Shown here one piece after another: positions 53,985-64,000 of a stretch of DNA of 64,000 bases. The DNA is taken from assembly GCA_016801845.1 (NCBI GenBank), contig CM028931.1, forward strand, positions 12,502,587 through 12,566,586, given 5' to 3'. The position numbers and the translations under genes were made by a program. This DNA is from Polydactylus sextarius. Lineage: Eukaryota; Chordata; Actinopteri; Polynemidae. Numbering within the stretch: position 1 is the first letter of the stretch; each line of letters begins with the position of its first letter. The notes below the pieces were generated by a model that worked only from the letters and a program-made list of their open reading frames with translations, did no database searches and was not told where the DNA came from.

Positions 53985-54755
53985 AGGATGGAGACCAAGT
54001 TAGAACGGATCAAACTGAAGCAGAGAAACGTTGTCGTCCACCGTCTCTGAGCGTCTGTCGTTACACTGTCACGTGACTCGGGTCACGTGACTTGGGTCAC
54101 GTGACTCGGGTCACGCGACAGTGGTTCCGTCCGGACGAACTCGCCTCCGTTGCTTCAACCAGACACAAACTCTCAGAGATGGTGGAGGCTCCAAGGGAAC
54201 AGACGGAGATCAGGTCTCCTCTGAGTGACGCTCATCTGACCTTTGACCTCTGACACACACATGAATCATTACACAGACCCTGTTACACCTGGATCCACCT
54301 GGAACCAGATCCTGGTTCTGCAAAAACAAACCAAATCTAATTCACTAAAACGAACGTCACTCAGGAGAGACACAGCTGGTTCTGGACCTGGACTAGGACT
54401 TGATCCAGGACCAGGGACTGATCCAGGACCAGCATCAGTACAGACCTGATCCTGGATCAGTGGCACCAGAAAAGGTCTGATCCAGGATCAAAACAGACCT
54501 GATCCAGGTTCAAATCTCGGTCCATAACCAGGACCTGGACTGGGTCCGGGTCCAGATCCAGAGAGAGGGAGAGGATGATGAAAGTGATGAAGATGACTGC
54601 GTTCTGTTGGTGATGAAGACAGACTTCCTGTCGTTGACCCTCCTCTCTCTCTCTTTCCTTCTCGGTGTCGTTTGTCCGTCCAGGCTCCGCCCCCGGCGAC
54701 CAGGGGGCGGGGCAGTGTGGAGGGGGCGTGTCCAGTGGGGCAGAGGGCGGGGCAG
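52961..54755. other. psma3 upstream flank and snx6 3' UTR
   Basis: No coding exon is seen. Minus-strand AATAAA at 53412-53417, about 1.3 kb beyond the snx6 stop, is a plausible snx6 poly(A) signal. Also present are (GTT)n at about 53465-53480, a 69-bp (CA)n at 53913-53981, and three CACGTG palindromes 14 bp apart at 54070, 54084 and 54098. A tgacgtca-like site lies at 53340. Confidence 0.55.
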
Positions 54756-56872
54756 TTAGGTGTTTCCTTTGAGGATGCCCAGGCAGCTCTGCAGCAGCTG
54801 CAGGTTCCCCTGCAGGTGAGAGGGAGGGGGCGGAGCCACACGCGGGTCACATGTGATGTCATTGCAGCAGTAAACATTTCATTTCAAATTAAGAGCTGTG
54901 GTTTTCACAATAAGAGCCCATACCTTGGCGTGTTTGAGCTCCAGCTCAGCGAGCTCCACCAGGTTCTTCCTGAACGCCGCCACTCGTCTCGTCTTGAAGT
55001 CGATGAGCTCTGAGGGTCGAGACAAACGATGACATCACCGCTGCGTCACGTGACGTGACTCGGACACGTGACGTGACTCAGACCTACCTTGCTTGGCCGA
55101 CTCAGAGATCTTCTCGAACTTGTGGCAGCAGAGCTGCTGGCTCGTCTCCGCCTGCAGGACGTCTTTGTTTTTAGCTCGAGCTTTGTCCAGAGCCTTGTTG
55201 GCGTTCTCGTAGTCCACCAGGGCGCGGCTCCTGCGGTACAGCAGGTCCTGCAGGGGGCAGCACAACACACACACTGAGACCTGTGACATCACGATGCTGA
55301 GGAGGCGTCTGATTGGTCCTCAGGTTTGACTCCAGTTTAAACAGAGAAACGTCTGATGGTGTTTGGACTCATCATGTGACGTGTTTGTTCTCTGGTCGAT
55401 GATGAGGATCAATAAACTGATTAATAAACTGATCAATACACTGATGTTTGACTGTAAACACACCAACCTTTGCAGCCTGAGACTCTCTCAGATAATATTT
55501 TAGGAGGTCGGCGAGTTTCAGGTCTTCATCTGCTGCGACGCGAGCTTCAATTTTCTGAAACACAACAAGAGAACGAGATGAAGGTCACGTGACCTCAGTA
55601 GTGGGAGGAGCCACAGGTCACGTGACCTCAGTAGTGGGAGGAGCCACAGGTCACGTGACCTCAGTAGGAAGCAGAAGCAATGAGGTTTTTAAATAAACTG
55701 GATTAGATTTGATCTTTAACATGGAGCTGAATCTCTGTGGACGATAACTGTTAGATAACGTTGTTGTTGTTAAACTGTAGATAAACAGTGACAGTGTAAC
55801 AGGCGTCAACAGGAAGTTGAAGTAGTCGACTTCATCACAACATCAACGTACCCTCGTCTTCTCAAACAGCTCCGACACCTTCAGGAAGAATCTGAAACAC
55901 ACAACAAACAAACAAGGAGTTTAGAGGCCACACACACACACACACACACACAGACACACACACACACTCTGAGGTGTTTGTTCGTACTTGCAGAGATCTG
56001 TAGAGTCTTGTGTCCCCAGTGTGTAGAGAGACGAGGCGATTCTGTTGATGTCGTCTGCAGCATCTGAACACACACACATTGTTGTTGTTATTGTTGTTGT
56101 TGTGGACTCTCTGTGTCTGTGTCGCAATGAGTCTTACTTTTGTGTGAGCGGATCATTCTGTCAGACTTGGCTGAGGCGTCTTTGACTCGGTTGTGATATT
56201 CCAACAGAAACGTCTTCTCGTGTTCGAAGAAGTCGTCTACGTCCTGGAACACAAACAGGAAGTAAAACACACATCGTCAGCCGATTGGACGACAGCGCCT
56301 GTCAGTGAGAAGTGATGTCACCGCGGTCTCGTCACCTTGACTCCGGCCACCAGGACGCCGTCGGCCGACTTGACCACGTTCTTGAAGAAATCCTCCAGTT
56401 TCTCCTTCTTGTTCTTCCCTCGGACGCTCAGCTGACACACACACACACAGGCACAGTGATGTCACACAGTGATATCACACAGGAAGTGACATCAGAGGAA
56501 ACAAAGCGGCGGTTTTATGACATCACTCACGTCCTGGTTGTACTCCAGGAACACGTGGAAGTTGAGGTCTTTCCTGAGGACGGGATGAGCTGCAACACGA
56601 CACAGGAAGACTTCGTGCATCGCTACAGTTTTCTTGAAGATGGCCAGGTACTCTCTGAGGACACACACACGTTAACACGTTAACACGTTAACACGTTAAC
56701 ACACGCACCACGGTCTTCTTCAACATGGCCAGGTGCTCTCTGAGGGCACACACACGTTAACACATGTTAATATACACACGGAATACACACACAGAAGAGC
56801 CAGTGTGTGTGTCTCTGTGTGTGCGTCTGTGTCAGGGTGTGTGTGACTGACGCCTCCAGCTACTGCTTCATC

Positions 56873-56911
<39 letters not shown>

Positions 56912-58429
56912 ACTGACGCCTCCAGCTACTGCTTCATCTGTGTGTGTGTGTGTGTGTGTGTGTCTCTGTGTGTGCGTCTGTGTCAGGGTGTGTGAGACTG
57001 ACGCCTCCAGCTCCTGCTTCATCTTGGTGAACTCCTCCTTGGTCATGGATCCTTCTCCTTCACCCAGTTTCTGCAGCTTCTCTCTGGAGGCATCGAAGTC
57101 TGGTCTGGGAGGGGCGGGGGGGATCTGTAACCACGACAACGACATGGTCACCATCAACACCATCATCATTGTCACCGTGACGTCGGAGACGCATTCTTAC
57201 GATGTATCCTGCATAGTCCTCGTTCTCTACGAAGGAGTCGTGCAGCCAGATGAACTCTTCGTGTTGTCGCACCACAGAGAACTCGTTCTGCTTGAAGTTG
57301 GGGAGCGTGCTCTGTGGATACACGCGTGATGTTCTGATTAATAATCAATAGATTGGCTGATTGGCTAGACCGAGGCGTCGTCATGGCGACCAGAGCGTCT
57401 CACCTTAGTGTGGACGGTGAACTTGACCTTGTCTCTTTCACTCAGGGCGTCGGAGATGTCCACCTGCAGCGTGGCGTCCGTCTGCAGGTCCACGTTCACC
57501 GCCCGCGGCTGCAGCAGGACAGACACTACATTACCCACGATGCACCACACTTCAACTACATCAAACACAACAGAGGAGGAAACGAAGACGCTGCAGGAGA
57601 CAAAACTAACATGAGCATCTGTAGAGGATCTACTCTGTTGTGGACCTGGTCTACACCTGGTCTGGATCTGGTCTAGACCAGGTCTCTGATCTGGGGCAGC
57701 TTTGGTGTTTTTTTTCTCTGGACAGTTGTCATCTGACTTAATCTGGTCTAAAGCTAATTATCCACTTAGCATCAGTGTGTGTGAGAGTCATGTGACAGTC
57801 TGCTGTTTAACCAGCTCATTAACGTCACGTTAATCAGCGACAGTTAGCTTCTCTCCGGTTAGCTTCACCGGTTAGCTCCGGTCCACCGTGGAGCTAACCG
57901 GGGGAGTTAACCGGAGGAGCTACCCGGAGGCTAACGGCCCACAGCCGGTCCCGGTCTGGACTCTTGAGCCGGGAAAACCAGTTCCACCACAGCTGACAGA
58001 TGCTAACACACCGTTAGCATGCAGCTAACGTTAGCCAGAAACTAGCATAGCCCGGCTACAAACCCAGAGCTAAAGCTAATTTAAGCAGCTACTTTAGTTC
58101 GGTTCAGTTCTTTAGCCGAACCGAACAGGACCCGGACGGACAGACAGGCGGAGGCGGCGGGTCAACACTCACTCCCCGGTCCTCCTCGGAGAGGAAGTCA
58201 GGTCCGTCGTCCAGCCCTTCCTGCTGCGGAGACACAGAGAGCACAGAGCCGTTAGTTCACTGACACACCGGCCGTTACTAGGCAACAACAACCGGCCAGT
58301 CACCGGAGGCACTGGGACCCGCCGACCCTCGGTCCGACATGACGGAACCGCGGGAAAGAAAAGACACGAAAAACAAACACAACAACAACAAGAAGGAGAA
58401 AGAGAGAGAAGCCGTAGACCCACCATCAT
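54756..58429 (-). CDS. snx6: Sorting nexin-6, 14 exons
   Basis: Exons are 58424-58429, 58173-58220, 57404-57508, 57201-57311, 57003-57124, 56531-56654, 56336-56431, 56138-56243, 55988-56063, 55852-55891, 55468-55554, 55088-55247, 54924-55009 and 54756-54809, giving 406 aa, the human length. SNX6 pairs with SNX1/2 in the endosomal SNX-BAR coat that works with retromer in endosome-to-Golgi sorting, and it contacts dynactin. The PX domain spans residues about 25-170 (VNVDLQTDATLQVDISDALS, FSVVRQHEEFIWLHDSF, PPAPPRPDF). The BAR domain spans about 200-406 (KSADGVLVAGVKDVDDFFEH, LLYRRSRALVDYENANKALD). The C-terminus NLQLLQSCLGILKGNT matches SNX6, not SNX5. Exon 1 encodes only Met-Met. Exon 2 has a tandem cagcag acceptor; the downstream choice gives the family sequence MMEGLDDGPDF. 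Confidence 0.97.
55583..55670. repeat. 33-bp direct repeat with CACGTG in snx6 intron 10
   Basis: Nearly three copies of ggtcacgtgacctcagtag followed by tgggaggagccaca. Each copy contains the 12-bp palindrome aggtcacgtgacct, which is both an E-box and an inverted AGGTCA pair. Confidence 0.85.
56706..57002. repeat. GT-rich snx6 intron 5 with duplicated exon-edge segments
   Basis: This intron holds (GT)n tracts and extra copies of both flanking splice junctions. The 3' end of exon 5 plus its donor recurs at 56907-56940 and 56843-56875. The start of exon 6 plus its acceptor recurs, diverged, at about 56706-56765. Confidence 0.85.
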
Positions 58430-58448
58430 GGCTGCCAACGGGTGGAGA

Positions 58449-58468
58449 CCGGAAGTGACGTGACGTCA
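58449..58468 (-). promoter_or_regulatory. snx6 promoter: ETS core plus palindromic CRE
   Basis: ccggaagtg at 58449-58457 and tgacgtca at 58461-58468 lie 20-40 bp upstream of the snx6 ATG. ETS plus CRE is a common TATA-less core promoter arrangement. Confidence 0.6.
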
Positions 58469-58489
58469 TCACGGCCAGGCGTCGCCGAG

Positions 58490-58790
58490 ACAAATAAAGT
58501 AAAATAAAATACAAAATAAACAAAGTAATAAACAGTTAAAGTAGTTAAAATAAAACGAATTAAAATGAAGTAAAATTAGGTAAAATAATAAAAAGAAATA
58601 AAATAAAGTAAAGTAATAAGATAAAATGAAAAAAAAAGGAAATAAATTAAATAAAATAATTAAAATATATTTAAAAAATAAGAATAATGAAATAAATAAA
58701 ATCCAATTGAATGAAATAATTAAATTAAATATTAAATTATTGTTGAAATTGATTTTTAATGATTTTAAATTTAATAATCTACTTCCCCTC
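58490..58790. other. AT-rich block (aaaataaa-type)
   Basis: About 300 bp of imperfect taaaataa repeats lie upstream of snx6. No gene; ORFs here are low-complexity Lys/Asn or Phe/Leu. Confidence 0.8.
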
Positions 58791-58924
58791 AGTGACCAGC
58801 AGGGGGCGACACAACTCTGATGACTGCAGAGTCTCAAGGGCATTCTGGGTAATGGAGTCCTGTGTAATCTCATATGTTGATGACGTCAGGGCTCAGCGTG
58901 TGCTGCAGTACCAACATGACAATA

Positions 58925-59270
58925 ATACTTATAGGTAGACTATCACAATAAGAGTCCTTCCTGTAGTTAGACCGTCACAATAAGAGTACTTCCTGTAGTT
59001 AGACCGTCACAATAAGAGTCCTTCCTGTAGTTAGACCGTCACAATAAGAGTACTTCCTGTAGTTAGACCGTCACAATAAGAGTACTTCCTGTAGTTAGAC
59101 CGTCACAATAAGAGTCCTTCCTGTAGTTAGACCGTCACAATAAGAGTACTTCCTGTAGTTAGACCGTCACAATAAGAGTCCTTCCTGTAGTTAGACCGTC
59201 ACAATAAGAGTACTTCCTGTAGTTAGACCGTCACAATAAGAGTACTTCCTGTAGTTAGACTACCATTGTG
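58925..59270. repeat. 32-bp minisatellite (agaccgtcacaataagag...)
   Basis: About ten near-identical 32-bp units differ mainly in agtcc versus agtac. Each contains cacaataagag followed by cttcctgtag, resembling the dispersed cttcacaataaaag / cttcctg motif seen elsewhere in this window. Confidence 0.95.
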
Positions 59271-59560
59271 ACTAATATTTCTGGTTTTAACAACGTCACC
59301 TTTGTTTCCAACCTGACGGCCGCGTCCCGCTACAGAGACCAGGTCTATGAAACCTGGTTCTGGTTCTGGATTCGATGGATGAGTCTGATCTGAACCAACG
59401 AACATGAATCAAAGTGACATCACTTCTCATGTCCTTTCAGAATAAAACTCCTGGGAAACTGCTAGCCTAGCCGTTAGCTTTTATTCAGTGACGCCATACT
59501 GACAGATGTGACGTCACAGATTATTTTATAGTCACAAACTGTTGAAGCTTTTTGACCCTT
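59271..59560. other. Short intergenic segment between arrays
   Basis: No gene. Two more copies of the dispersed motif occur here: ctttcagaataaaactcc at about 59437 and agcttttattcagtg at about 59475. Confidence 0.45.
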
Positions 59561-59569
59561 CAGGGCTTC

Positions 59570-60175
<606 letters not shown>

Positions 60176-61426
60176 TGCTGACAGTCTCAGTCCTGTGGAA
60201 CATGTGCACTCCACAAATAGCAGCAGCAGGATCAGGATCAGGTTCTCTGGTGGTTCTGTCTCTGGTGCGTCAGCAGCTTCTCGTCAGTGGAACCGATGGA
60301 ACCAGCAGCTGCTGAGTCACAGACGTGGTTCTGGTCCGAGTCCGTTCCAACCTCAGACCTTTTATGGTCTGGAATTCACAGCCCCGGTCCCAGACTGAGG
60401 CTGCTGATGGGTCTGACGAACCACCGGAGAACTGACAGACTGGAGAACCCTGTGGTTCTGTCTGAGGAACACACTGGTCACACCTTATTAAACATAGTTC
60501 ACACTGGTTCCACCGACTGTGATGGTTCAAATGTGGTTCTACCGGGTTTGTTATGGTTCTGATGAAACCACGTGGTTCTAACTGGGTTCTACTGGGGCTG
60601 GTGTGGTTCTAATGCCTTTGCAGTGGTTCTACTTGTTTGTGATTATGTTCTATTAAGTTTGTGTTGGTTCTAAAATGGTTCTGATTTCATGAACCTCATA
60701 ACATGATCCTACTGACCACGGTTCTGAGTCACTATGGTTCTAGTGAGGTTCTACTGATGTTCTGTCAGACCCTGGTTGTTCCACTGAGTTCTGAACATGT
60801 ATCAGATGTTCCACAGACCAGAGAACCCTGTAGTTCTGACTGAGGAACACACTCATCACACTTTATTACGTTAACGTAGTTTACACTGGTTCCACCCAGG
60901 TTCTACACACACCGTCATGGTTCTAATGGGTCTATTACAGTTCTGATGAAACCTCCTGTGGTTCTACTCAAGTTACAGTGGTTCTGAACATGTTGTAGCG
61001 GTTCCACAGACCGAAGAACCCTGTGGTTCTGACATCACACTTCATTATTTTGACATAAGTCACTGTGGTTCCACTGAGGTTTTACCAACTCTGTAATGGT
61101 TCTAATGTGGTTCTACTGGACGTAACAGGAGATCTAATGGTTCTATCAAGGTTCTACCCATCAGATGTTCTGTTAGAGTCCGGTCGTGTTGTACCAGACT
61201 CAGACTGATCACAGTAAGTTCTACTGAGGCTACAATGGTTCTGATCATGTGTCAGAGGTTCTGGAGGGAACCGACAGGAAGTGGAACGTGTGGAACCAGA
61301 AATGGAGTCAGAGGAGTCAGAGAGGAGGCGGAGGCGTCAGATCTGCCACAGGCTTTTTATTGCAAAGTGGCTCCTGTGATCTCAGAAACAACGTTCCACT
61401 TTAAGGCTCCAGATGTCGTTGTGTTC

Positions 61427-61460
<34 letters not shown>

Positions 61461-62164
61461 CGTGGGGTCGTCTCTCACTGCTGGGGTCAAATCTGCTTCC
61501 TGTAGTGTTTCTTTACAAAATAAAAGCCCTCTAACTTACTGTGGTGTGACGGTTACATTCAGAGTGAAAGTAAGGCGACGACCACACAGCTAGAACGACG
61601 GTGACGGAACAGGAATGAAAACTGAGGTAAACAAACGTTAGCGTGGCGGCGGCGGCGTGTCGCCGTGGCGACGTCTCCACCTGTAGTGTTTCAACAGAAA
61701 GTGCTGGGAAACAACCCTCTTCTCTTGTGAATGCATAGTCTAACAACGCGTGCCTGGTTGGAACAAACACTTACAATAATAAATAAAGTCATATGTAAAA
61801 ACCCGTGTGCTGCGGGAGGCGGAGCCACGCGCCGACACGTGTGGCGCGCGGCTCCGCCTCCGACGCCAGCGGCTGCTTCGACTTCACATCGACTTTTTGG
61901 CAAAACTCTGGCGGTGAGAGAGAGAGACGTAGTGTTGCATATCGTCGTGTTAATGAGATCTTCCTTCATGTTTGAAAAAAAAAACTAACAAAAAGAAACA
62001 AAGAGACGCCTAAAGACGCTAGACTCCTTTAGAACACGGAGACGGACAGAGCGAGCTGCTGGGTGAAGCGGCGGTGTTCGGGTGGTGGTGGGGGTGGGGG
62101 GCGGTGCTTCGGTCCGGATGGCACGGCGGTTGGCTTGGCTCCGCTCGGCTTCGCCGCCATGACA
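60176..62164. other. Intergenic region and cfl2 3' UTR
   Basis: From 60230 to 61300 the sequence is a degenerate ggttctactg-rich array with three copies of an 80-bp unit. (GTT)n lies at 61428-61460. Minus-strand AATAAA near 61356-61361 is a candidate cfl2 poly(A) signal, about 800 nt beyond the stop. No other gene is seen. Confidence 0.55.
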
Positions 62165-63423
62165 TCACAGCGGTTTTCCCTCCAGAGACACCACCATGTT
62201 CCCGCCGAGCTTCTCCGCCAGCGTGCTGCGGTCCTGGATGTCGTCCAGACCGTTCACCTGCCACTCGTGTTTGATACCTGCACACACGACACACGACACA
62301 CGTCAACACGTCAACACACGCAGAGACACACAAACAACCAATCACACGGCAGCTGGACGTGACATCAGGCTGAGTTCAAGGCCCACGACGCGTCTCAGAC
62401 GTTTAATTCCACAGAAACAGAAGATGAAACTGTTGTTTACTTTCTGATCAAACTACAAACAAACCACACGCGTCTGTGTCCATCTGTCTCCACGGAGACC
62501 AAGAGGAAACGATGCAAAATGTAACAAAAATTGCAAAACAGAACAAATAGAACGAAACGTGACAAAACAAAACGTAAAACTTTGCAAAACAAAACAAAGG
62601 TAACAGAACGTTTCTGTTCTACCGCTTGTTGACAGAGTGAGACGTCTCCTTACACAAGGATCTTTGTCTATAGTCAGTGAGGAGTCTGATGAAGACTCAC
62701 CTGTAAACTTCTTTTTGATGGCATCTTTAGAGCTGGCGTAGATCATCTTACTCTTCAGTGGAGCGCTCTCTGGAGCCCTGAGGAGCGAGAACACGTCAGA
62801 ACATGAGAACACGTCATGAGAACACGTCAGAACATGAGAACACGTCAGAACATGAGAACACGTCATGAGAACACGTCAGAACATGAGAACACGTCATGAG
62901 AACACGTCAGAACGTGAGAACACGTCAGAACACGTCAGAACATGAGAACACGTCAGAACATGAGAACACGTCAGAACATCAGCCAATAACCATCCTGTGG
63001 ATTCTGCTGGTCCTCGTCTACAACCACAACCAGGACCTCGGGGTCAGACCGAGACTAGAGGAGCCGTGGACCAGAGAGCAGGTCTGCAAAGACCCGGACC
63101 GGGACTAATCCGTACCAGAAGATGAAGACCAGGTCCTCCTTCTTGGACTCCTTGGTCTCGTAGGTGGCGTCGTACAGGCCGTATCTGCAGTCGTTGAGGG
63201 GGAGGAGCTTAACGAAGCAGGCGTAGGGGTCGTCCACGGTCTCGCCGATGTCCCCGACCAGGATCTGCTTCCCCTCCTCCACGATGATCTTCTTCCTGTC
63301 CTCGCTCAGACAGAACAGCACCGCCTTCTTCCTCTTCTTCACCTCGTCCTGGGTCGAAGACTTTCTCACCTTCATGTCGTTAAACACCCTGATGACCTCG
63401 TCGTTCACGGTCACACCTGAAGC
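62165..63423 (-). CDS. cfl2: Cofilin-2, exons 2-4 (ATG exon beyond the right edge)
   Basis: Exons are 63116-63423, 62701-62777 and 62165-62277. With the missing ATG exon the protein would be 166 aa, as in human. Cofilin severs and depolymerises ADP-actin filaments, and CFL2 is the muscle form. The sequence begins ASGVTVNDEVIRVFNDMKVR; Ser3, the LIM-kinase site, is in this start. The nuclear-localisation motif KKRKK, the block LPLNDCRYGLYDATYETKES, the actin-binding APLKSKMIYASSKDAIKKKF and the C-terminus NMVVSLEGKPL are all present. CFL1 was considered; the close CFL2 match and the adjacent snx6 (SNX6-CFL2 in human) favour cfl2. Vertebrate cofilin genes place only the Met codon in exon 1, which fits the acceptor directly before GCT TCA. 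Confidence 0.94.
62785..62980. repeat. Repeat (gagaacacgtcagaacat) in cfl2 intron 2
   Basis: About 13 units of 9 or 18 bp (agaacacgtc, agaacatg) lie directly beside the exon 3 acceptor. The rest of the intron up to 63115 shows nothing notable. Confidence 0.9.
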
Positions 63424-63426
63424 CTG

Positions 63427-63512
<86 letters not shown>

Positions 63513-63958
63513 TTTCATCAGAACAGAGAATAAAAACGTCACATTAATCAGTTGATAAATCAATTGATATCTGGATAAAAACTACAACACCTGTTATAAG
63601 CTCCGCCCCCTCTTGTCCAGCAGCTATAAGCTCCGCCCCCTCCTTATTAGGGAACGCTCCAAACTAAAACATCACCGTCATAATAAATGTTTCTGATCAA
63701 ATGATTGATTTTACATAAAAACAGGAGACGTGATGATTGACAGGTGACTCTGACCTCAGTGGGCGGGGCTTCACTGCTGCTACTTCGTACCAGAAGTGTA
63801 ACATTTATTTTATTGTGAAAATCTGTTTTATTTTCACCTTTTTAAAACTTTTTTAAATTCTAGAACCGTTCTAAGAATTCTAAGCTTTTCCAGGTTCCTT
63901 CCAGGAGCCTGGAAAAGAGCTGCTGGCTGTGAGTGTGTGAGTGTGTGTGTGTGTGAGT

Positions 63959-64000
<42 letters not shown>
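63424..64000. other. cfl2 intron 1, partial
   Basis: (CA)n at 63428-63508 abuts the exon 2 acceptor, so the intron ends in an 80-bp TG run plus ttcag. A second GT tract starts at about 63930 and runs off the window. A repeated ataagctccgccccctc (63597 and 63625) and a tattttattgtgaaaa motif (63810) also occur. Confidence 0.7.

Noticed and set aside
62165..63423. Identity as cfl1
   Set aside because: The sequence follows CFL2 more closely as I recall it, and the SNX6 neighbour is the CFL2 context.

Overview
This is vertebrate nuclear DNA, almost certainly from a teleost fish with a compact genome. The genes are spliced with GT-AG introns of roughly 70-400 bp, there are no operons, the encoded proteins are closest to vertebrate developmental and housekeeping families, and (CA/GT)n microsatellites and minisatellites are exceptionally dense. 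I cannot name the species from sequence alone.

Layout from left to right. 1-6886: gene-free, repeat-rich, starting with a 2.1-kb CpG-rich minisatellite. 6887-13505 (-): dact1, 4 coding exons. 15194-31965 (-): talpid3 (KIAA0586 orthologue), 26 coding exons reconstructed. One 8-kb talpid3 intron holds the complete single-exon irf2bpl (25663-27666, same strand) plus three large tandem arrays. 33110-34722 (+): timm9, head-to-head with talpid3, with intron 1 filled by a minisatellite. 36499-44359 (-): arid4a, 24 coding exons, tail-to-tail with timm9. 47050-52858 (-): psma3, 11 exons. 54756-58429 (-): snx6, 14 exons. 62165-63423 (-): cfl2 exons 2-4, with the ATG exon beyond the right edge.

The set psma3-arid4a-timm9-talpid3-dact1 matches, from memory, the gene order of human 14q23.1. 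cfl2-snx6 matches human 14q13. irf2bpl is at human 14q24.3. The window therefore looks like pieces of one ancestral linkage group brought together in this fish. The genes do not form a pathway: they cover Wnt/planar-polarity signalling (dact1), cilia and Hedgehog signalling (talpid3), transcription and E3 ligase activity (irf2bpl), mitochondrial import (timm9), chromatin/RB repression (arid4a), proteasome (psma3), retromer sorting (snx6) and actin dynamics (cfl2).

Exon coordinates were read by eye from splice consensus, reading phase and remembered human orthologues. Phases close for every gene except one low-complexity talpid3 exon, and the reconstructed lengths of timm9 (89 aa), psma3 (255), snx6 (406) and cfl2 (166) equal the human proteins. 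I found no bacterial-type system, CRISPR array, virus or toxin gene. The most unusual points are the nested irf2bpl, duplicated splice junctions inside snx6 intron 5, a Q/N-rich insertion in talpid3, and a composite ETS/AATAAAA element shared by the psma3 and dact1 promoters and echoed across the window.
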